64,000 nucleotides of DNA from Actinomycetaceae bacterium zg-1166 (GCA_015679245.1 CP064953.1:1550001-1614000); one strand, 5' to 3'; counted from the first letter of the stretch, positions 50,499-62,200 are shown. Translations and numbers: made by a program. The notes: generated from the sequence alone by a model not told the origin.

Positions 50499-50798
50499 GA
50501 TTCCTCCTTGCTATATGTATCCGCGTGCGTACGCGCGTGCGATTCTAGTATCCGCGTGCGATTCTACTGGAATAACTCCTTATACAGCTTCTTCTATCGC
50601 CCACGGCACAACTTCCTTCCCAGCTTCCTCCCAGCCTGCCATGCGGTTTTTCCTCCCTCTAGGCAACCATCAGACGAATCCCCTCTCCGTCGCCTTTCCT
50701 TCCTGCCCTCCTCATACCAGCTTGTGCCAGGTTGTGCCAGGTTTCCTCAGATTCGTCACAGTGCGTAGGTATAATGCGTTACAACAGATTGGAGAGAG
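50499..50798. other. Divergent 300-bp region with short direct repeats
   Basis: No gene. TATCCGCGTGCG occurs at 50518-50529 and 50549-50560, and GCGTGCGATTCTA at 50535-50547 and 50554-50566, near the Bax-inhibitor-like start. TTGTGCCAGG is tandemly repeated at 50722-50741 upstream of the ABC operon. Confidence 0.6.
50770..50775 (+). promoter_or_regulatory. -10 element of the ABC exporter operon
   Basis: A perfect TATAAT 23 bp before the start codon. The -35 is poor, but tandem TTGTGCCAGG copies lie at 50722-50741, which suggests activator or repressor binding. Confidence 0.5.
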
Positions 50799-51803
50799 AT
50801 GATCCAGGTAGAACATCTGACCAAAAAGTACGGCTCCAAGATCGCCGTCGATGACCTCAGCTTCTCGCTTACTCCCGGTCGTGTCACTGGTTTCCTTGGC
50901 CCTAACGGCTCTGGAAAATCCACCACTATGCGCTGCATCGTTGGGCTTGATCGCCCCACTTCCGGGCGTACAACGATCGGTGGAGTTGCTTACACGAATC
51001 TTGCCTCGCCGCTCACAAGCGTCGGCGCACTGCTGGACGGCAAGGCTTTCCATCCCGCACGCACAGCCCGTGGGCAGTTACGCATTGTGGCCGCAAGCCA
51101 CGGCATTGCGAAGAAACGCGTGGACGAAGTTCTTGAACTCACTGGCCTACGTGAGGTGGCCTCCAAGCGTCTGCGTGGATTCTCCCTGGGTATGGGGCAA
51201 AGGCTCGGTATTGCCATCGCTTTGCTGGGGGATCCAGAGGTTCTTATCCTCGACGAACCCGTCAACGGACTTGATCCCGATGGCGTGCGCTGGGTGCGTA
51301 CTCTCATGCGTGACTATGCGGCACGTGGGCGCACCGTCTTTGTCTCCTCCCATCTCATGAGTGAAATGGAAGTCACAGCCGATGATCTCATCATCATCGG
51401 ACGCGGCAAGCTCCTAGCCTCTGGCCCTATCCGCAACTTCACCGAAAACGCCGCCCACGCCACAGTACATGTGGTCGGTCCCGACGTAGCCGGTATTGAG
51501 GCTGCACTACGCGCAGAAAATATCACCTTTACCTTCAAACCGCCCTCGGACGAAGCACCTTCTGGGCGTTTTCTTATCGAGGGGGCGACAAGCCCTCGCA
51601 TAGGTCATCTCGCCTTCACGCACGGCCTCGAACTGCATGAACTCTCCGAACTCCACTCCTCTCTGGAAGATATCTTCATTGAACTCACACAAAGTTCAGT
51701 GGAGTACGACGTGCGCACAGGTGCGGCTACGGTCGGCTACGGTCAGCCTGATCCTACATTCCTCAACCAAGCGGAAACCCAGATGGAAGGAGATCGCTCA
51801 TGA
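50799..51803 (+). CDS. ABC transporter ATP-binding protein (exporter type)
   Basis: A 334-residue ABC ATPase with GPNGSGKST (Walker A), FSLGMGQRLGIA (signature, here LGMGQ), LILDEPVNGLDPDG (Walker B) and the H-loop VSSHLMSEME. A ~110-residue C-terminal domain is as in BcrA/NatA-type ATPases of drug or bacteriocin exporters. It pairs with the next gene through a 4-nt overlap. The ribosome site GGAGAGAG precedes the ATG. The substrate is unknown. Confidence 0.93.
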   Translation: MIQVEHLTKKYGSKIAVDDLSFSLTPGRVTGFLGPNGSGKSTTMRCIVGLDRPTSGRTTIGGVAYTNLASPLTSVGALLDGKAFHPARTARGQLRIVAASHGIAKKRVDEVLELTGLREVASKRLRGFSLGMGQRLGIAIALLGDPEVLILDEPVNGLDPDGVRWVRTLMRDYAARGRTVFVSSHLMSEMEVTADDLIIIGRGKLLASGPIRNFTENAAHATVHVVGPDVAGIEAALRAENITFTFKPPSDEAPSGRFLIEGATSPRIGHLAFTHGLELHELSELHSSLEDIFIELTQSSVEYDVRTGAATVGYGQPDPTFLNQAETQMEGDRS

Positions 51804-52630
51804 GCACCCCCACCACGCATCTGCTCGATCCGCAGCGCTACCGCGTGACTTTCGCCCGATCCACACACTCGGAGCTGCGTAAAATCACGGGACTTCGTTC
51901 CACTTGGCTTCTCCTCAGCCTCATGATTCTTCTCTACGCCGGGATCGTTGCGCTCCTTGCGTATTCGCAGAATGAATTCTCCCCCACAATCTCGGAGGCG
52001 GTAAGTGAGGAATCCCTTTCCTTCGACATTAACTTAATCACCTTGAATGTCACTTTCGCGCTTTTTTTCACCCTCGCTCTAGGAATTGTGGCAACGACGA
52101 ACGAGTACGCCTCACACACGATGCGCACTACCGCACTTTCCGACCCGAACCGCATACGTTCCTTCGCAGCTAAACACACGGCAGTGGCGATTATTGCCGG
52201 CATAGCAAACGCTCTTCTCACCCTCGTAGCTGTGGGTGTCTACACGTTTATGTTCAAAGGGAGACCCGAGTTTTCGGGTGAGGATGCACGCATTCTCGCG
52301 ATGTTCTGGGGAGTTCTCACCGTCTCCGCGCTCATCGGTACTTCAGTGGGCTACCTCCTGCGCCATACAGCCGGAGCAATCACAGCAACCTTCGTCGTTC
52401 TCATCTTTGGTAATGCTGTGAGTCTCATCAACATCGACTGGGTACGCAACACCCTCGTGCACTACATGCCGCTGGATGTGGCAAACGCAGCTGTCTCCTC
52501 TCTTCTTCCCGATCCCGCATTAGAGAGCACCAACGTACTCTCCTGGGAGCTAGCCGGGCTAGTCTGGGTGATCTATGCTCTCCTTCTAGCCGGTGGCGGA
52601 CTACTGCGCTTGAGAAGCCACGATATTTAG
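51800..52630 (+). CDS. ABC transporter permease (ABC-2 type)
   Basis: A 276-residue membrane protein with six hydrophobic segments (~30-50, 83-103, 130-155, 170-190, 198-215, 248-268). It has the ABC-2 arrangement RSELRKI... then LALGIVATTNEYASHTMRTTALSDP. It forms the membrane half of the exporter with the upstream ATPase; the start codon overlaps its stop (ATGA). Confidence 0.9.
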   Translation: MSTPTTHLLDPQRYRVTFARSTHSELRKITGLRSTWLLLSLMILLYAGIVALLAYSQNEFSPTISEAVSEESLSFDINLITLNVTFALFFTLALGIVATTNEYASHTMRTTALSDPNRIRSFAAKHTAVAIIAGIANALLTLVAVGVYTFMFKGRPEFSGEDARILAMFWGVLTVSALIGTSVGYLLRHTAGAITATFVVLIFGNAVSLINIDWVRNTLVHYMPLDVANAAVSSLLPDPALESTNVLSWELAGLVWVIYALLLAGGGLLRLRSHDI

Positions 52631-52687
52631 CACGACACTTAGCGCCCAGCTTGCTCACAATGCACACGGTGAGAATGTGTGAGCGCG

Positions 52688-52735
52688 GTGGGGAATGTGT
52701 AGGGGCGGGTTCACATGTCCATACACATTCTCCAC
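52688..52735. terminator. Hairpin between ABC permease gene and tRNA
   Basis: GTGGGGAATGTGTA (52688-52701) pairs with TACACATTCTCCAC (52722-52735), 14 bp with one wobble and a 20-nt loop. It lies between convergent transcripts. Confidence 0.65.
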
Positions 52736-52758
52736 CCAGAGTTATTCTTCACCCCACG

Positions 52759-52832
52759 TGCCCCCAAAGGGATTCGAACCCTTACTGTGCCGATTTTAAG
52801 TCGGCTGCCTCTGCCGGTTGGGCTATGGGGGC
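52759..52832 (-). tRNA. tRNA with anticodon TAA (Leu, UUA) but short variable loop
   Basis: A 74-nt cloverleaf: acceptor GCCCCCA/TGGGGGC, anticodon stem GCCGA/TCGGC with loop CTTAAAA (anticodon TAA), 5-nt variable region ACAGT, T-arm AAGGG-TTCGAAT-CCCTT, discriminator A. The D-arm TAGCCCAACCGGCAGAGGCA has only three good pairs. Canonical bacterial tRNA-Leu is class II with a long variable arm, so the class I shape with a UAA anticodon is unusual. Confidence 0.85.
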
Positions 52833-53057
52833 CGGGCTGCACGAAGCAACGGAATCAAGGATAATCTATATCGTAGCTCTATGCCTGATCTCAAACCTCG
52901 AATCCAGAGCTTACTGCCCTAGTGAGTCTAGAGTACACATAGGTTTGAACGATATTCGGGTCAAGGCTCCCACGGGTTCTCCTCGCCGCGAACCTAGCAA
53001 CACCTACAACATAGGCGCTTCCCACCGCCGCCACAATCCACGATCCGAAAGGACATA

Positions 53058-54320
53058 ATGGCGCACACAACACACCCACTCGCCACGTATAAGAGAGCGC
53101 TCCACAATGAATCTTTTGCTGGAATCGTTCTCATCATTGGCGCCATGATTGCCCTCTTTTGGTCGAATTCTCCGGTTCGCTCCAGCTACTTCGCCATCGC
53201 TGAACACGTGGTAGGTCCTCAATGCCTCCATCTCAATCTCACTCTTGCCGAGTGGGCCTCCGATGGCATTCTCGCGATCTTCTTCTTCGTTGTGGGTCTA
53301 GAACTCAAGGAAGAATTCACCACCGGATCGTTGCGCTCCCCACGCAAAGCCCTTGTGCCAATCCTCGCCGCACTCTGTGGAATGTTCGGCCCCATGGGTA
53401 TCTACGTGCTGGTGCAGTTACTCACCGGATCGGCGGAGATGGGCGGTTGGGCTGTCCCCGTAGCCACAGATATCGCCTTCGCCCTCGCTATTCTTTCTAT
53501 TTTCGGCAAAGGTCTACCTCCCGCTGCTCGTACCTTCCTCATGGCTCTCGCCGTAGCTGACGACCTTGGCGGCATCATTGTTATCGGTATCTTTTTTTCC
53601 ACCGGGATTAACTTCCTCTGGTTCGCCGCCGCCCTCGCCACAGTGGCAATCTTTGGGGTACTGGTTCAGCGCCGCCATATCTGGTGGTGGGCACTCTGGC
53701 CCTTAGGAATTTTTGCCTGGTACGCCATGCATTCGGCTGGTATCCATGCCACGATCGCTGGAGTGCTCTTGGGAATGGTCGTTCCTGCTCGCATTCGCAA
53801 AGGCGAATCAGTGGCACTGACTCATCGCTTTGTCGATAGGTTTTCTCTCGCTTCTTCCGGTTTCGTTCTGCCGATCTTCGCCTTCTTTGCCGCCGGTGTC
53901 AACCTCGTGGATTCGGGTGGCTTCGGCGCAATGCTCACCGATCCAGTGGCAGCAGGTATCTATCTAGGACTTCCCATTGGCAAATGCCTCGGCATCTTTG
54001 GCGGAGTATGGCTCCTGACGAAGATCTTCCGTCTTAAACTCGGTAACGGCGTTGATATGGCCGACATCTTCCCCATCTCGATCATCGCCGGTATCGGTTT
54101 CACAGTCTCTCTCCTTATCGCCTACCTCTCTTTCGATTCTGCGAATCCACACGAACCCCATGCCCGTGTGGCTGTGATCTTCGGTTCCCTCCTCTCTGTA
54201 GTTCTCGGAGCACTCGCCCTTAAGCTGCGCCTGCGTACCCGCGCACGTGGCAATGTACACAAGCCTCACGGCTCTTCGCGCGCTGATCTGGGTACAGCTC
54301 CAAAGTTCCGCAAAAAATAG
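53058..54320 (+). CDS. nhaA: Na+/H+ antiporter NhaA
   Basis: A 420-residue sodium/proton exchanger with about twelve helices. The ion-binding aspartates appear in LAVADDLGGIIVIGIFF (the DD pair of TM5) and VATDIAFALAIL (TM4). SPLRSSYF-like loops and GLELKEEFTTGSLRSPRKA match family NhaA. It ejects Na+ at alkaline pH or high salt. The ATG has AAAGGA upstream. A hairpin overlaps the stop. Confidence 0.96.
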   Translation: MAHTTHPLATYKRALHNESFAGIVLIIGAMIALFWSNSPVRSSYFAIAEHVVGPQCLHLNLTLAEWASDGILAIFFFVVGLELKEEFTTGSLRSPRKALVPILAALCGMFGPMGIYVLVQLLTGSAEMGGWAVPVATDIAFALAILSIFGKGLPPAARTFLMALAVADDLGGIIVIGIFFSTGINFLWFAAALATVAIFGVLVQRRHIWWWALWPLGIFAWYAMHSAGIHATIAGVLLGMVVPARIRKGESVALTHRFVDRFSLASSGFVLPIFAFFAAGVNLVDSGGFGAMLTDPVAAGIYLGLPIGKCLGIFGGVWLLTKIFRLKLGNGVDMADIFPISIIAGIGFTVSLLIAYLSFDSANPHEPHARVAVIFGSLLSVVLGALALKLRLRTRARGNVHKPHGSSRADLGTAPKFRKK

Positions 54321-54344
54321 AGGACGTCCTGGATGTGTCCTCTA
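54318..54344 (+). terminator. Hairpin at the nhaA stop
   Basis: TAGAGGAC (54318-54325) pairs with GTCCTCTA (54337-54344), 11-nt loop, including the nhaA TAG stop. Confidence 0.55.
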
Positions 54345-54400
54345 GCTCCATCTCACTCCCCGTAGCTTTCTCTCCAGATTGACCCACTAGACTAACCACC

Positions 54401-55240
54401 ATGAGTGCCCGCCGCCCCTCCCGCCCCGGAACGCAGCATACTGCCAAACCGGCGGGATCGGCGCACCCTGATGGGCGATCGGATATGTCTTCTCCTCTCG
54501 TCGGTGCTGGTGAAGGTGGAGACAAACCCGCACTCCTCTCCTTCGAACGGGCAACGAAGGCGGCGCGCAGCGCACGGGAAGCCTTCGCTGTAAGGGAATC
54601 TGGTAAACCTAAGAAACCACCACGGCGTTCATACCACTCCCACCTTGAACTGGCCGGGCGACGCTACTCCATCAAAGTCCTCGCCATTTCTCTGTTTGCA
54701 GTTCTTGCCCTCATCATCGTCGCTCCCACATTTACACGCTTCCTCGATCACCAACACGAGGTGGCGCGCGCACGTTCTCAACTGGCCGATGCTAAGGCCG
54801 ACGTTGGGGAACTTGAACGCGAACTTGCCTTGTGGAATGACGAGGATTACGTCAAAGCGCAAGCTCGCGAACGCCTCGGCTACGTCATGCCTGGGCAAAC
54901 TCTCTACGTTGTAACGAATCCGGAAAAGGGGAGCGCTTCAGAAAAGGTGAAGCAACGAGCCGCTGAGGTTGCGCAGACTCGCCGGGCGGCGACACCATGG
55001 TTTGCTACGCTCTGGGATTCAATTTCGATTGCCGGGCGCTCGGCCGAAGTTCAGGATAATCCCAACTCCACCCCGCTTCTCGGCCCCGAAGGAGTAGGCA
55101 CGACGATCGCTCCTGCCTCCACACCTCCAACTTCTCAAATCTCACCTCCGCATTCACCCGCACAGGAAACCAGCACCGACCAGGAATCTCCTGAAGAAAG
55201 TACGGAGGAGCTTTCCTCTGAGAACAGCTCGGGCGGATAA
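54401..55240 (+). CDS. FtsB/DivIC-family septum formation protein
   Basis: A 279-residue bitopic cell-division protein. It has a ~90-residue basic cytoplasmic N-terminus, one membrane helix (~92-115) and a coiled coil (~117-152: HEVARARSQLADAKADVGELERELALW). The DivIC box DEDYVKAQARERLGYVMPGQTLYVV follows, then a Pro/Ser/Thr/Glu-rich tail. It should join the FtsL-FtsB-FtsQ complex. TAGACT lies 7 nt before the ATG and there is no ribosome site, so a leaderless mRNA is likely. Followed by DUF501 and ppx, the usual actinobacterial order. Confidence 0.92.
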   Translation: MSARRPSRPGTQHTAKPAGSAHPDGRSDMSSPLVGAGEGGDKPALLSFERATKAARSAREAFAVRESGKPKKPPRRSYHSHLELAGRRYSIKVLAISLFAVLALIIVAPTFTRFLDHQHEVARARSQLADAKADVGELERELALWNDEDYVKAQARERLGYVMPGQTLYVVTNPEKGSASEKVKQRAAEVAQTRRAATPWFATLWDSISIAGRSAEVQDNPNSTPLLGPEGVGTTIAPASTPPTSQISPPHSPAQETSTDQESPEESTEELSSENSSGG

Positions 55241-55301
55241 GCTGAGAATCCCACTTCTTAACTCCACTCGCACGAGCTAGCCCACGAATGTGAGGAGATA
55301 C

Positions 55302-55853
55302 ATGGTTCATTCTGATCCTCCCGCCGCAATAACGCCAGAGCTTCTCAGACGTATTGCCACCAATGCCACCCCCCTTCGCGAAGGTGACAAAGCCGCAATC
55401 GAGGAGTTCCTTGGCCGTACCCCACGCGGCCTTGTTGGGGTAGGAGCGCGTTGTGCATGTGGTGCTCCTGCCGTCACAGTGACACTTCCTCGCCTTCCTG
55501 AGGGTTCTCCCTTCCCTACGCTCTTTTATCTTTGCCTTCCTTATCTTGTGCGTGAAATGTCGCGTTTGGAAGCGGAAGGGGAGATGACTCGACTTAATGA
55601 CGCACTAGCCGAGGATGAGGATCTCGCTGCCCGGCATGTGAGCGCCCACGCCTCGTATATTGAGCGCCGTGAATTTCTCGGGCATGTACCTGAACTTGAA
55701 GGTGTCTCTGCGGGAGGGATGCCTACACGTGTCAAGTGTCTGCACGCCCTCGCAGGGTTTTCGCTAAGCGTGGGAATAGGAGTCTGCCCAATTGGCGACC
55801 GCGCCCTTGAGCTGATTGGGTGGGATCCCCATGCCTGTCATTGCGAACAGTAA
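55302..55853 (+). CDS. DUF501 family protein
   Basis: A 183-residue protein of the DUF501 family, conserved in actinobacteria between the division gene and ppx. Landmarks are FLGRTPRGLVGVGARCACGAPAV, LPRLPEGSPFPTLFYLCLPYLVREMSRLEAEG and VKCLHALAGFSLSVGIGVCPIGDRAL. Conserved Cys and His residues hint at metal binding. Biochemical function unknown. The ATG at 55302 has GAGGAG upstream. Confidence 0.93.
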   Translation: MVHSDPPAAITPELLRRIATNATPLREGDKAAIEEFLGRTPRGLVGVGARCACGAPAVTVTLPRLPEGSPFPTLFYLCLPYLVREMSRLEAEGEMTRLNDALAEDEDLAARHVSAHASYIERREFLGHVPELEGVSAGGMPTRVKCLHALAGFSLSVGIGVCPIGDRALELIGWDPHACHCEQ

Positions 55854-55961
55854 GAACTGCCTCAACTTCCACCTTTGATTTGGCCTTCTCCCTCTGCTTG
55901 TACCACTTTTCATCCGACCGCGTATCGTCCTTGTCCATTTCTTCATCCTCTAGGAGCCACG

Positions 55962-56939
55962 TTGAGAGTTGCCGGTATTGATTGCGGAACGAACTCTATT
56001 CGCCTTCTTATCGCCGAGAGCTCCGCACCCGGTGCACCGCTCACAGATATCCTTCGTCGTATGGAAGTAGTGCGCCTGGGCGAAGGAGTAGATCAAACTG
56101 GTGAATTCTCCCCTACTGCGCTTGAGCGCACCTTCGCTTGCGTGGATGAGTATGCAGTCCAGTGCCGAGAATTCGGCGTTCAGTCCATACGTTTTGCCGC
56201 CACTTCGGCAGCGCGCGATGCCCACAATAAGGAGATCTTTCTCCAAGGAATTTATGAGCACCTGGGCATTCAGGCGCAGGTGCTCAGCGGGGAGGAAGAA
56301 GCGCAGACGAGTTTCCGTGGCGCCGCCTCAGTCCTGCCTGAAGGCTCGACGCATCCCGTCATTGTCGTTGACCTCGGAGGAGGCTCCACCGAAGTGGTGT
56401 TGGGCAATCACCGCCAGGGAGTCATATCGAGCTACTCGATGGATGTGGGCTGTGTACGCATGGCCGAACGCCACCTCCGTTGTGATCCCATGAGTAAGTC
56501 AGAATATGCGGCTATCACCGCCGATGTTGAAGCGATGCTCGACAAGGCCGAGGACGTGGTGGATATGAGGAAAGCTCGTGGCCTTGTAGGGCTGGCTGGC
56601 ACTATCACCACTATCACAGCTCGCGCACGTGGACTCACACGCTACGATTCCTCGAAGATCCACGGTGCTTGCCTCTCTCTCCAGGAAACTCTGAAGCAGA
56701 GCGAATGGTTTGCTTCTTCCACGCGGGCTCAACGTGAGGCTCTCGGGTTCATGCATCCTGGACGAGTGGAGGTTATGCCAGCAGGTGCGCTCGTGTGGGC
56801 CTGCATAGTGCGGCGCGCGGCTCAACGCATGGAGGAAGCTGGGGTGGAGCTCACCTCTGTGCTCACTTCTGAACACGATATTCTTGACGGCCTCGCTATG
56901 TGGGCAGCTGAATACCCTCAACGTCCTCTGTGGGTTTAG
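55962..56939 (+). CDS. ppx: Exopolyphosphatase / guanosine pentaphosphatase (Ppx/GppA)
   Basis: A 325-residue ASKHA-fold phosphatase. RVAGIDCGTNSIRLLIAE, FAATSAARDAHN, VIVVDLGGGSTEVVLG and GLAGTITTITA are the nucleotide and phosphate motifs. It degrades polyphosphate and/or pppGpp. At ~325 residues it is the short actinobacterial Ppx without a long C-terminal domain. I chose the TTG at 55962 because TAGGAG precedes it and the protein then begins at the conserved motif. Convergent with eno. Confidence 0.94.
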   Translation: MRVAGIDCGTNSIRLLIAESSAPGAPLTDILRRMEVVRLGEGVDQTGEFSPTALERTFACVDEYAVQCREFGVQSIRFAATSAARDAHNKEIFLQGIYEHLGIQAQVLSGEEEAQTSFRGAASVLPEGSTHPVIVVDLGGGSTEVVLGNHRQGVISSYSMDVGCVRMAERHLRCDPMSKSEYAAITADVEAMLDKAEDVVDMRKARGLVGLAGTITTITARARGLTRYDSSKIHGACLSLQETLKQSEWFASSTRAQREALGFMHPGRVEVMPAGALVWACIVRRAAQRMEEAGVELTSVLTSEHDILDGLAMWAAEYPQRPLWV

Positions 56940-56950
56940 CTCCAAAACAC

Positions 56951-56987
56951 AGGAAGGCGGGGCACCGTGAGGGTGCTCCGCCTTCCT
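56951..56987. terminator. Bidirectional terminator between ppx and eno
   Basis: A 16-bp stem with one wobble (56951-56966 with 56972-56987), 5-nt loop. Confidence 0.85.
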
Positions 56988-57011
56988 TGCTATCTAGCTT
57001 CTAGCAAAAAC

Positions 57012-58635
<1,624 letters not shown>

Positions 58636-59181
58636 CTACCTCGTGGTGGTTCTCCCCTGAGGAATGAGAGCCTTACTCTGGGAATCAGAAGCGGCATGAC
58701 GATCCTGCTTCGTGAGGAAGTTGGGGATTTGGCCGAGAGTATCCCCTACCCCGTAACGTGGGCTCAAGTTAACGTTCATCTTCGCAATCGCAGCATCGAC
58801 CTCGGCAGAGAACTCCCGGTTGGACATGGCGAGCAACTGGTAGTAAAGGCAGTAGTCACGCAGGAGCTTTGTTGAGGAATCCGAGACTTCTACTCCTATT
58901 GACTGCGCACACGAAACGTAAGCCCCCTCGTGGAAATCCGCACCTTCCTTTGCCGCATACGTCGAGATCACAGGAGCAATTGCAGTGAGGGTAGCACCTA
59001 CGCTCAGCGCGTTGGCACGCGTACCACCAAGGGTAGAAATCTCTCTAGCGAAAGCATCCACCGTAGCCTGAGAAAGCTCAACGCCATTGATGGTTGCTGC
59101 AGCTCCTGGATGAGTGGAGCATCCACCAAGTAAACCAGCAGCTACAAGTACCAGGACGAGTGCACCGCGAGTGACCTTCAT
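58636..59181 (-). CDS. Predicted lipoprotein, SurA-N-like
   Basis: A 181-residue secreted lipoprotein with a signal peptide (1-20) and lipobox LLGGC, Cys21 being the lipidation site. The mature part starts ATINGVELSQATVDAFAREIS, the pattern of the SurA/PrsA N-terminal chaperone domain, but no parvulin PPIase domain follows. Two more cysteines (SCAQ, DYCLYY) might form a disulfide. Role unknown. The ATG has AGGAGGA upstream. It follows mfd and precedes eno, a common actinobacterial neighbourhood; the mazG often found here is missing. Confidence 0.85.
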   Translation of the reverse strand: MKVTRGALVLVLVAAGLLGGCSTHPGAAATINGVELSQATVDAFAREISTLGGTRANALSVGATLTAIAPVISTYAAKEGADFHEGAYVSCAQSIGVEVSDSSTKLLRDYCLYYQLLAMSNREFSAEVDAAIAKMNVNLSPRYGVGDTLGQIPNFLTKQDRHAASDSQSKALIPQGRTTTR

Positions 59182-59264
59182 TCTTCCTCCTGTGGTTCCT
59201 TACACAGACTCACCTATGCTACTCGGAGAATCTGGGAATGTCCCCTCACAACTCGTGGGAATCT

Positions 59265-62200
59265 TCAACTCGTAGGAATGCCTGCCACAAAAACTGCATG
59301 AACCACGGCTTCGACCCACTCCAGAAGTTTCTCATTGTCGAGGTTAGTGGCTTCGTCAATCCTGCGAGCACCCGGCAGAGGAACGAGAACCACTCGGATC
59401 GCGGGCTTTGCGATCGCGCCAGGAAAAAGACGCTTCAAGCGAGCCTGGCGCGAATCGGGAAGTTCCACCGGGGCAAAACGGATATGACGCCCCACCTGCG
59501 TCACTTCTTCGATTCCTACACTCGCACACAGCTCGCGTAGGCGCGAGATCGCAAACAGACGTTCGCTCTGATGCGGGATCGTGCCGTAACGGTCACACAA
59601 TTCCTCACGCACAGCTGTGCGTGCACTCTCGCTCGTGCAAGCAGCGATCTTTGTATAGATCTCCAGACGCAGACGTTCAGAAGGTACATATTCCTCAGGA
59701 AGGAAGGCATCAACAGGAAGTTCAATGCGCACCTCGCGTGCACTCTCTTCTTCCTCGCTACTCCCACCACGCAGCTTCGTCACTGCTTCGGAGACCATTC
59801 GCACATAAAGGTCAAAGCCCACGCCAGCAATTTGCCCAGATTGTTCTCCGCCTAGCATGTTGCCAGCTCCACGGATCTCCAGATCTTTCATCGCCACCTG
59901 TATCCCAGCTCCCAGATCAGTATTCGCCGCAATCGTTCGCAGGCGTTCAAGAGCCGTCTCTGTGAGGGTACGATCAGGGCGGTAGAGGAAGTAAGCGTAG
60001 GCGCGTTCGCGCCCGCGTCCTACACGTCCACGCAACTGGTGGAGCTGAGCAAGCCCGAATTTATCAGCATCTTCCACGATAAGCGTATTTGCGTTGGAGA
60101 TATCCAAACCCGTCTCAACGATCGTCGTACAGATAAGGATGTCAATTTCCTTCTCCCAGAACTGGTGAATAATCCCCTCAAGCTGATGCTCGTTCATCTT
60201 GCCATGAGCCACACCGACGCGTGCCTCGGGAACAAGGCTAGAAAGATGAGAGGCGACCTTTTCCATATCCGTCACGCGGTTATGTACGTAGAACACCTGT
60301 CCATCACGCAGAAGCTCACGACGAACCGCCGCCACAATCTGCCGATCCTCTCGTGCCCCCACATAGGTGAGCACAGGATGACGCTCCTCAGGAGCAGTGG
60401 CAAGTGTTGACATTTCACGCACACCTGTCACCGCCATCTCCAAGGTGCGTGGGATCGGAGTAGCCGACATCGAGAGCACATCCACTGATGGATAGAGCTG
60501 TTTAAGAGTTTCCTTGTGCTCTACACCGAAGCGCTGTTCCTCGTCGATAATGACAAGTCCGAGATCTTTGAAACGGACATTGCCGGTGAGAAGGCGGTGC
60601 GTGCCGATCACCACGTCCACACTCCCCTCGCTTAACCCAGCGATCGTCTCCTCCGATTCTTTCGCACTCTGGAAACGCGAAAGTGCGGCCAAGCGTACTG
60701 GGAATCCCGAATAGCGCTCCGTGAAAGTCTCTAGATGCTGCTGAACAAGGAGCGTGGTAGGTACAAGTATCGCCACCTGCTTGCCATCCTGAACCGCCTT
60801 GAAGGCGGCACGCACGGCAATCTCTGTTTTCCCGTAGCCCACATCGCCGCTAATGAGGCGATCCATCGGCACGGGCTTCTCCATATCTGCTTTGACTTCC
60901 TCGATCGTATGGAGCTGATCGGGGGTCTCCACGTAGGCGAAAGCATCTTCAAGTTCACGTTGCCACGGCGTGTCAGGTGAAAAGGCAAAACCAGGAGTAG
61001 CTTGGCGCTTGGCGTACAGACGCACAAGCTCTGAGGCAATCTGTTTCGTAGCCGCACGCGCTTTCGCCTTTGTCTTTTCCCAATCGACTCCACCCATTTT
61101 GTTGAGCGTGGGGGCTTCTCCACCTGAATACTTGGAAACCTGATCCAAGGAATCGGTGGGAATCCACAACTGATCGGCGGGTGCTCCCCGGCGTGTTGAG
61201 GCGTATTCGACGACGAGGTATTCGCGCTGAGTTTCCTTGTTCGCTCCGATGGCTCGCTTGGCCATTTTGACGAAACGCCCCACGCCATGACGTTCGTGGA
61301 CGATGAAATCGCCCGGTAGGAGAGCAAGGGGATCCACGCTCGCCTTACGCCGGGCGGGCATCTTCCTCATATCGCGCGTGGAGGAGCCACCACGTCCCAA
61401 CAGATCCGAGGCGGCGTAGAGGGTGAGGTGCGGGCAGCAGAATCCTTCAGTGAGAGGAGCTGCCGTGAGATAGCAGATACCCGCCTCAAGCTGCTCGGGA
61501 AGATCATCTACATAGAGCGCAGGAGTTCCTGCCTCTTCCAGTTGTGTGCGCAGGCGTCGCCCGAGCCCCGCACCATCGACGACGAGTACCGTGCGACCAG
61601 ATTCTTCGCGCACGTGCGTCGCGATTGCAGCGAGTGCTTCATCTACCTTGCCACCATACTTCACGCCCTCGCGTGCTTGAATGCCGCGCACGGATTCATC
61701 TGCAGTAAAGCCAGCAAGGCGCCACCAGGCGTGCCCTTGCTCTTCGGCTAGTTCGCGCACATCAGCGAGTTCGAGGAAAGAAGCCGACGCTACATCCACA
61801 GGAACAGGGCCACCTGCAGCCGCCGAGGACCAGGCTGCCGCAAGGAATTCTTCCGTGGTGGCAATGAGCGAGGAAGCACGCTGCGCTACACGTTCGGGTT
61901 CAATGAGGCAGATCCGTGAATGGGCGGGGAAGGTGGAGTGAACAGGAACCATCTCAGGTACGAGAGCTGGAGCTAGAGATTCCATACCTTCTGGAGCACT
62001 CCCATTCTCGATTTGAGAAAGCATGTCGATAGCACCTGGAAGACTTGCCATGAGTTCTCCCGCCCGTTCGCGTACCTCTTTCGTCAGGCGGATTTCGCGG
62101 CAAGGAGGGGCGTAGACCTCGTTCACCTCGTGGAGGGAGCGCTGATCGGAGATTGCAAAGGCGCGAATCTCCTCTACCTCATCCCCAAAGAGCTCTATGC

